From assembly GCA_937897535.1 (NCBI GenBank), contig CALCQB010000227.1, forward strand, positions 1 through 8,415: a stretch of 8,415 nucleotides of DNA. Direction: 5' to 3'. This document shows, in pieces, positions 5,235 through 8,415 of this stretch (the stretch's first letter is position 1; every line of letters starts with the position of its first letter). This DNA is from an uncultured Novosphingobium sp. GTDB taxonomy: Bacteria; Pseudomonadota; Alphaproteobacteria; Sphingomonadales; Sphingomonadaceae. Under the pieces are notes generated by a model. It was not told where the DNA came from. It worked only from the letters and a program-made list of their open reading frames with translations, and did not search any database. A program made the position numbers and the translations under genes.

Positions 5235-6626
5235 TTATCCCTTGGTCCGCCAGCCATCGGCATAGGCATCGCGCGCCACTTCGGCATAGGGCACCGGCGC
5301 GACCACGGCCTTGATCGTGGTCTGGACGTGCGGTTCGACCGTCGGCTTGGTGGTGCCGCCGTTCGGTTCGCCCCAGACCAGCGAGACTTCGGTGCCGGGC
5401 GTGGCATGGGCCTCATCCAGCATCGCCAGGGTCAGGAACTTGCCCTCGCTCGACGAATAGCCGATCCAGGTCGACAGCCCGGCGAGCGACCCATCGGCGG
5501 CGCGAACCTCGTCATAGGGGTGCATCGCATAGACCGAGCTGGGGTATTCCATGAACTTGGCGCGCTCGCCCTTGGACAGCGCCGAGCTCTGCACCCGCAT
5601 CACGTCCTGGTTGTCGAGCGCCAGCGTCACCTTGCGGCGGTGCGGCCCGGCAGCAATCTTCTCAAGCGCGGCGCGGCCGACGAACTCGTGGTCGAACTTG
5701 ACGAACGGACCATAACCCAGGTCCCACGGGGTCAGGTAATAGCCCTCGATGCTGTCGGGCACATAAGAGCCCCCGATCGAGCACTTCGCGCCATAGGAAT
5801 TGGCCCCGCTCCATTCGCGGAACTCCTTGAGCTCGTCGCCGGTGAAGATCCCCGGCAGCGGGCTCGGGATCCAGCCCGATTCGAGCGTGTTCGACGAATA
5901 GGCCCGCCCGCCGACCAGCGCCATCGCATGCGGCTTGCCCGCCGCGACCAGCGCCGCGTGGACCGCGTCATAGTCTTCCCACGGCCCGTACAGTTCCCAG
6001 CCCGGCTGCCCGGCCATCCCGTGGCGCAGCGCGTGGACGGTCTTGCCGGCGATGGTCAGGTGAGTAATGTTGAAGAACTTGAGGTCGGGCGGCGTGGTCC
6101 CGGTGGCGTCGGCGATGATCTTCATCGCGTTCGGCCCCTGGACCTGAAAGCGATAGTTCTTGCGCTTGCCGTCGGTCCGCAGCGCCCAGCGCTCGTCGCG
6201 CTCGACCTCGACGTTCCACTTGCCCGAGGCGGCGTGGAATTCGACCCATTCGATCGCCGGGGCGCGGCCGACCAGGTTGAAGCGATTCTCCTCAAGGTAG
6301 AACAGGATCACGTCGCCGATCACGTGGCCATAGGGGGTGACGGGGACGAACTGCTTGGCCTTGTCCGGCACGAAGCCCTTGAAGCTGTTGATCGCCAGGT
6401 ATTCGAGCATCGCAAAGGCATCGGCCCCGCGCACTTCCAGATCGACCATGTGGTACGACTGGTTGAACAGCACCGCGCTGTGCTGCCAGGCCCACTGCTC
6501 GTTGCGCCAGTTGGTGTACTCTGCGGGCACGCCGGGATAGACGTTCGGCCCGGTCTGCTGGTTGCGCAGCATGGTCACCACATCGGGGGTGCCCGCGAGA
6601 ATGCTTTCAAGAGTATCGGCCATCAT
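5235..6626 (-). CDS. LigM-like tetrahydrofolate-dependent O-demethylase (GcvT/DmdA superfamily)
   Basis: A 463-residue protein of the aminomethyltransferase (GcvT) fold. It closely follows LigM, the 471-residue vanillate/3-O-methylgallate O-demethylase of Sphingobium SYK-6, as I recall its sequence: TNWRNEQWAWQHSAVLF (38-54), PVTPYGHVIGD (95-105), LVGRAPA, RHGMAGQPGWELYGP (201-215), SNTLESGWIPSPLPGI (245-260) and GYGPFVKFDHEFVGR (304-318). Such enzymes move the methyl of a methoxy group to tetrahydrofolate, giving 5-methyl-THF. Counterparts of LigM H60, R122 and Y247 are H59, R121 and Y243, and Y31 corresponds to Y30. LigM Y29 is replaced by N28, so the substrate probably differs. Two ATGs (6626, 6623) are adjacent; GGGA spacing mildly favours the second. 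It is convergent with the metE-like/snoaL/iclR operon. Whether it acts on an aryl ether, DMSP-like or other methyl donor is not shown. Confidence 0.85.
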   Translation of the reverse strand: MMADTLESILAGTPDVVTMLRNQQTGPNVYPGVPAEYTNWRNEQWAWQHSAVLFNQSYHMVDLEVRGADAFAMLEYLAINSFKGFVPDKAKQFVPVTPYGHVIGDVILFYLEENRFNLVGRAPAIEWVEFHAASGKWNVEVERDERWALRTDGKRKNYRFQVQGPNAMKIIADATGTTPPDLKFFNITHLTIAGKTVHALRHGMAGQPGWELYGPWEDYDAVHAALVAAGKPHAMALVGGRAYSSNTLESGWIPSPLPGIFTGDELKEFREWSGANSYGAKCSIGGSYVPDSIEGYYLTPWDLGYGPFVKFDHEFVGRAALEKIAAGPHRRKVTLALDNQDVMRVQSSALSKGERAKFMEYPSSVYAMHPYDEVRAADGSLAGLSTWIGYSSSEGKFLTLAMLDEAHATPGTEVSLVWGEPNGGTTKPTVEPHVQTTIKAVVAPVPYAEVARDAYADGWRTKG

Positions 6627-6696
6627 CCTGTCCCTTTATCCATGGCTGCGGCCCTGCGTGGGGGCCTTCCCGAACACCTCTGGCACAATTTCGCGT

Positions 6697-6729
6697 TGAT
6701 GAAAAGTTCGCATTTGTGAATTCATCACA
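6697..6729. promoter_or_regulatory. Nested operator-like sites upstream of the LigM-like gene
   Basis: Three overlapping symmetries occur: TGATGAA (6697-6703) with TTCATCA (6721-6727); TTCGCATTTGTGAA (6707-6720), which resembles the site before the MetE-like gene; and TGTGA-N5-TCACA (6715-6729), similar to a CRP/FNR-type site but one base short in the spacer. The cluster is 70-100 bp upstream of the LigM-like start. The protein that binds cannot be named from sequence. Confidence 0.4.
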
Positions 6730-6770
6730 GATTTGTCGTCCGGGGTTGGTGGAGCGGGCTGGCGCCGAAA

Positions 6771-6802
6771 CAGGGTGACAAGGGCGACACAGTGTCACCC
6801 TG
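6771..6802. repeat. 10-bp inverted repeat CAGGGTGACA / TGTCACCCTG
   Basis: CAGGGTGACA (6771-6780) and TGTCACCCTG (6793-6802) are perfect complements around a 12-base spacer. GACAC-A-GTGTC (6786-6796) is a second small palindrome inside. Two further GGTGACA copies sit in tandem at 6849-6862. A dimeric regulator site or an RNA hairpin are both possible; the additional GGTGACA copies outside the palindrome favour protein binding. Confidence 0.5.
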
Positions 6803-6827
6803 GTTGACGGCGCTTTTATGGCTTCGA

Positions 6828-6856
6828 ATCATAGTCTTACCCAGCAAGGGTGACAG
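6828..6856 (-). promoter_or_regulatory. Candidate promoter of the LigM-like gene
   Basis: On the minus strand CTGTCA (6856-6851, 4 of 6 to TTGACA) and TATGAT (6833-6828, 5 of 6 to TATAAT) are separated by exactly 17 bp. The -35 box overlaps the tandem GGTGACA repeats, as expected for a regulated promoter. It would give a leader of roughly 190 nt before the LigM-like ATG. Alphaproteobacterial promoters are often degenerate, so this is a candidate only. Confidence 0.3.
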
Positions 6857-6862
6857 GTGACA
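6849..6862 (+). repeat. Tandem GGTGACA heptamers
   Basis: GGTGACA occurs twice back to back (6849-6855, 6856-6862). The same heptamer is found at 6774-6780 and, inverted, at 6793-6799: four copies within 90 bp of the LigM-like upstream region. The cluster looks like a multi-site operator. Confidence 0.5.
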
Positions 6863-6942
6863 CATCTCCGCGCGCAAACACTCCACAAGCCCGACGAATA
6901 GCGGCGCGTATCTAGCGGGTTGCCGCGCTGTAGGAAAATGGG

Positions 6943-7095
6943 TTCACCCGAAGAACCGAAGCTGTCGCGCCGGGCCATCTCGCTGCGCGCTACCCGCGCA
7001 GCGGGAATTGTCTGCATCGCCAGGATTGCAGATCCGCTGACGCGGAGACGGCAAAGGCTGGATTCTGGCGCAACCGCTTCGGTTCTTCGGGTGAA
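6943..7095. repeat. Inverted-repeat element, copy 2 (perfect 20-bp ends, internal hairpins)
   Basis: TTCACCCGAAGAACCGAAGC (6943-6962) is the exact reverse complement of 7076-7095. The interior folds into further hairpins: CGCTGCGCG (6981-6989) with CGCGCAGCG (6995-7003), TCTGCA (7011-7016) with TGCAGA (7027-7032), and TCCGC with GCGGA around TGAC just after. No protein is encoded. Its ends resemble those of the element at 315-449. The many nested stems look like a palindromic mobile repeat with several hairpins, or a structured RNA, rather than a transposase-bearing element. Confidence 0.75.
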
Positions 7096-7199
7096 ACAAA
7101 AAGACCCCGCACAAACCTCCAGATCGGCCGCAATTCCCGCCCCGCTAGGTAGTCCCCCGAATAGCCCCGCCAACCCCGCGCTGATCCAATCGCGTCAGG

Positions 7200-7727
7200 G
7201 TGAAGCCTCACCCCGGCAACGGAGCGGCGGCGATGGCGGCACTGGCGATACTGGCGCTGATCGGCGCGGCGGCGAGCGGCGCTGGCGGCGCGAGCGCCCT
7301 GCCCCCCGATTACCTGGCGATCGCGCTGAAGGTGGCCGGCCAGGGCCTGCCCGGCTGCCGCTCGTACCACCCCGACGGCAGCGAAGGGCCATGCCTGCCG
7401 AGGTTTGCAATCAAACGCAGCGGCGGGATCAACGGCTGGAGCCTCGACGGCACGATCACCTTCACACGGGGAGCAACCGAGCGCCTGACCGAGGATGAAT
7501 TCGCCCTGCTCGCCGGACACGAAATCGCGCACTGGTACCTGGGGCACCGCGGGAGCAGCGTGGAGGCGGAACTGGCCGCGGACCGGCTGGGCGCGGAGCT
7601 AGCGTGTGCGGCGGGGTTCGATGTGGCGCGGGGGGCGGAAGTGTATCGGTGGCTGCGGGCAGACCGGGCGCATTCGAAGGGTGGGATTAGGTTGGGGGTC
7701 GTGTTGACAGTGAAGTGTTTGGGTTAG
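7200..7727 (+). CDS. Small secreted M48-like zinc metalloprotease (HExxH)
   Basis: A protein of 175 residues (GTG at 7200) or 164 (ATG at 7233). A hydrophobic, alanine-rich stretch (about 12-33, ending A-S-A before LPPDY) looks like a signal peptide, so it is probably periplasmic. The zinc site is clear: H107-E-I-A-H111 and, 12 residues later, E124-L-A-A-D128, the ExxAD pattern of peptidase family M48 and its relatives. C53 and C65 could form a disulfide. The mature domain is much shorter than HtpX or BepA and has no extra domain. GGAG at 7221-7224 supports the ATG at 7233; the GTG start gives the positive charge (K2) expected of a signal peptide, so the start is open. The last 30-odd codons use rarer GTG/CGG/GGG/TTG codons. 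The target protein is unknown. Confidence 0.72.
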   Translation: MKPHPGNGAAAMAALAILALIGAAASGAGGASALPPDYLAIALKVAGQGLPGCRSYHPDGSEGPCLPRFAIKRSGGINGWSLDGTITFTRGATERLTEDEFALLAGHEIAHWYLGHRGSSVEAELAADRLGAELACAAGFDVARGAEVYRWLRADRAHSKGGIRLGVVLTVKCLG

Positions 7728-7798
7728 TGCACCGTCAACGTAAACTCGTAATCCGCTCCGTAGTCCGGCAATGCGAATTGCGCGGTCGCATCCTCATG
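7724..7798 (-). pseudogene. Orphan C-terminal gene fragment
   Basis: On the minus strand a 24-codon stretch reads HEDATAQFALPDYGADY followed by EFTLTVH and a TAA stop at 7726-7724. Codon choice (GCG, ACC, GAC, TAC, CTG-poor but G/C-ending) looks coding. No start codon or sensible upstream extension is present in this frame, and the stretch begins right where the stop of the upstream 61-codon gene lies. It looks like the tail of a gene whose front was removed. It overlaps the end of the convergent protease gene by a few bases. The parent family is not recognised and chance cannot be ruled out. Confidence 0.3.
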
Positions 7799-7979
7799 TG
7801 CGCAAACGCCCCTTGACCCGCAAATCAGGATTATAAGCTGCTTCAATACGACGTTTGGTTAGCTCGATCGCGACTCTCAAATCTGTTCTGCGAAACGCTC
7901 CAATCGGCTTCTGTTGCGGCTCATCCGAATCCGTGAGACCGGCAATGGCAGACATGAGCCAATCCTTCTCTCTCATCAT
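7794..7979 (-). CDS. Small hypothetical protein, coupled to upstream gene
   Basis: A 61-residue, charged protein (MMREKDWLMSAIAGL... ending RVKGRLRT) with no signal peptide, membrane segment or motif I recognise. The middle (DLRVAIELTKRRIEAAYNPD) would form an amphipathic helix. Its ATG overlaps the TGA of the upstream minus-strand gene (ATGA), which supports it being a real, translationally coupled gene. Base composition is lower in GC than the catabolic genes to the left, like its partner, so the pair probably came in together. Confidence 0.5.
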   Translation of the reverse strand: MMREKDWLMSAIAGLTDSDEPQQKPIGAFRRTDLRVAIELTKRRIEAAYNPDLRVKGRLRT

Positions 7980-8404
7980 TCAGCTCCCGTTTCTGGTTCG
8001 ATCCCCTTACGAGCGAAAAACCTATGGTTCAAGTCAGCGGGGAAGTAGTGTTTCCTCTTAACCCAGACGAAACCTTCCGACTTCGAGATCACGGCTACAT
8101 CGATTGGACCACCTACGGTTTCGTAGCCGACAGAGACCCGCCTCTTTATCGATGTCAAATCGACTAGCGCCTCAGCCATTCGAGCTAACTCAGGCTTAGG
8201 CATAAATTCGACCATACCTTCAATCTCGACCTCAGACTCCCTCCGGATCAAATCAAAGCTCTCCTCTACCAAGCCGTTGAGGAACGCTTCCTCTGCTGCT
8301 TCAGCTTCATCGTTGAGTGATGCAAGATCGTCGTCGGATAACTCGATCTTTTCGAGGAGCTTAGCGGCCACAGCCCCAAGGGAACAAACCACCCCCCGCC
8401 GCAT
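7976..8404 (-). CDS. Uncharacterised protein, possibly continuing beyond window
   Basis: The frame is open from a TGA at 7978-7976 up to the window edge. The first in-window ATG (8404) gives 142 residues, but TGG-GGG-ATA precede it in frame without a stop, so the real start may lie outside. The visible part has an acidic helical section (KIELSDDDLASLNDEAEAAEEAF), then ELARMAEALVDLTSIKRRVS, and a conserved-looking closing segment: ETVGGPIDVAVISKSEG followed by FVWVKRKHYF. That GGPIDVAVISK...GFVWVKRKHY ending looks like the C-terminus of a larger conserved bacterial protein, but I cannot assign a family or function. Soluble, no membrane segment. GC content is clearly lower than in the rest of the window. 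Confidence 0.6.
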   Translation of the reverse strand: MRRGVVCSLGAVAAKLLEKIELSDDDLASLNDEAEAAEEAFLNGLVEESFDLIRRESEVEIEGMVEFMPKPELARMAEALVDLTSIKRRVSVGYETVGGPIDVAVISKSEGFVWVKRKHYFPADLNHRFFARKGIEPETGAE

Positions 8405-8415
8405 TATCCCCCAAG

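Larger units (their letters stand above)
6627..7199. other. 573-bp gene-free region: regulatory sites plus inverted-repeat element
   Basis: No convincing coding frame lies here. The part next to the LigM-like gene (about 6690-6865) is rich in symmetric and repeated motifs, listed separately, and probably controls that gene. The middle (6943-7095) is a structured inverted-repeat element. I see nothing identifiable in 6866-6942 or 7096-7199 beyond a GC-rich leader to the following gene. Confidence 0.6.

Noticed and set aside
5328..6719. 463-codon open frame on the plus strand, antisense to the LigM-like gene
   Set aside because: It is rich in R, H, G, V and D with no recognisable domain, as expected for the complement of a high-GC gene. 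The minus-strand frame matches a known family along its whole length.
1..8415. CRISPR arrays, tRNA or rRNA genes, transposase genes
   Set aside because: I found no regularly spaced direct repeats, no cloverleaf with conserved tRNA bases, no rRNA sequence and no transposase or integrase motif on either strand.

Overview
The window looks like a short, high-GC contig from an alphaproteobacterium, most likely a sphingomonad (Novosphingobium, Sphingobium or a relative). This rests on the strong G/C bias at third codon positions, the LigM-like O-demethylase homologue, and an intergenic palindrome of the GTCATTGCGAGCG...CGCTCGCAATGAC type. Bases 1-27 are not genomic: they match the 3' end of the Illumina TruSeq universal adapter, so the biological sequence starts at about base 28.

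Layout. A 3'-truncated-in-window TPM-domain gene (29-307, N-terminus missing) is followed by a 131-bp inverted-repeat element, a Nudix hydrolase of the ADP-ribose pyrophosphatase type (490-1017) and a near-perfect hairpin repeat (1021-1095). A plus-strand series follows: an SDR oxidoreductase (about 1140-1922), a CPBP/CAAX-type membrane protease (2010-2855), a MetE-catalytic-domain-like methyltransferase (2937-4070), a SnoaL/NTF2-like protein (4067-4456) and an IclR regulator (4458-5204). The last three are almost certainly one operon, with a 4-bp overlap and then a 1-nt gap. A 10-bp-stem hairpin separates this operon from a convergent LigM-type, folate-dependent O-demethylase homologue (6626-5235, minus).

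The 573-bp region 6627-7199 holds repeated GGTGACA boxes, a candidate promoter for the demethylase, an operator-like site, and a second copy of the inverted-repeat element. That copy has perfect 20-bp ends. A small secreted HExxH protein (7200-7727) follows. The right end (from about 7794) is lower in GC. It carries two overlapping minus-strand genes of unknown function, one running to or past the window edge, and a 24-codon orphan gene tail.

How the genes may work together. The most interesting unit is the convergent pair formed by the metE-like/snoaL/iclR operon and the ligM-like gene. A LigM-type enzyme moves a methyl group from a methoxy substrate to tetrahydrofolate, and a MetE-like Zn enzyme moves methyl (or alkyl) groups to thiols. 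The two sides also share a TTCGCATnTnnGAA-like site upstream, which could be bound by the IclR regulator encoded between them. I therefore infer, without proof, a locally regulated methyl-ether catabolism or methyl-relay module whose substrate is probably not vanillate, because one active-site tyrosine of LigM is replaced.
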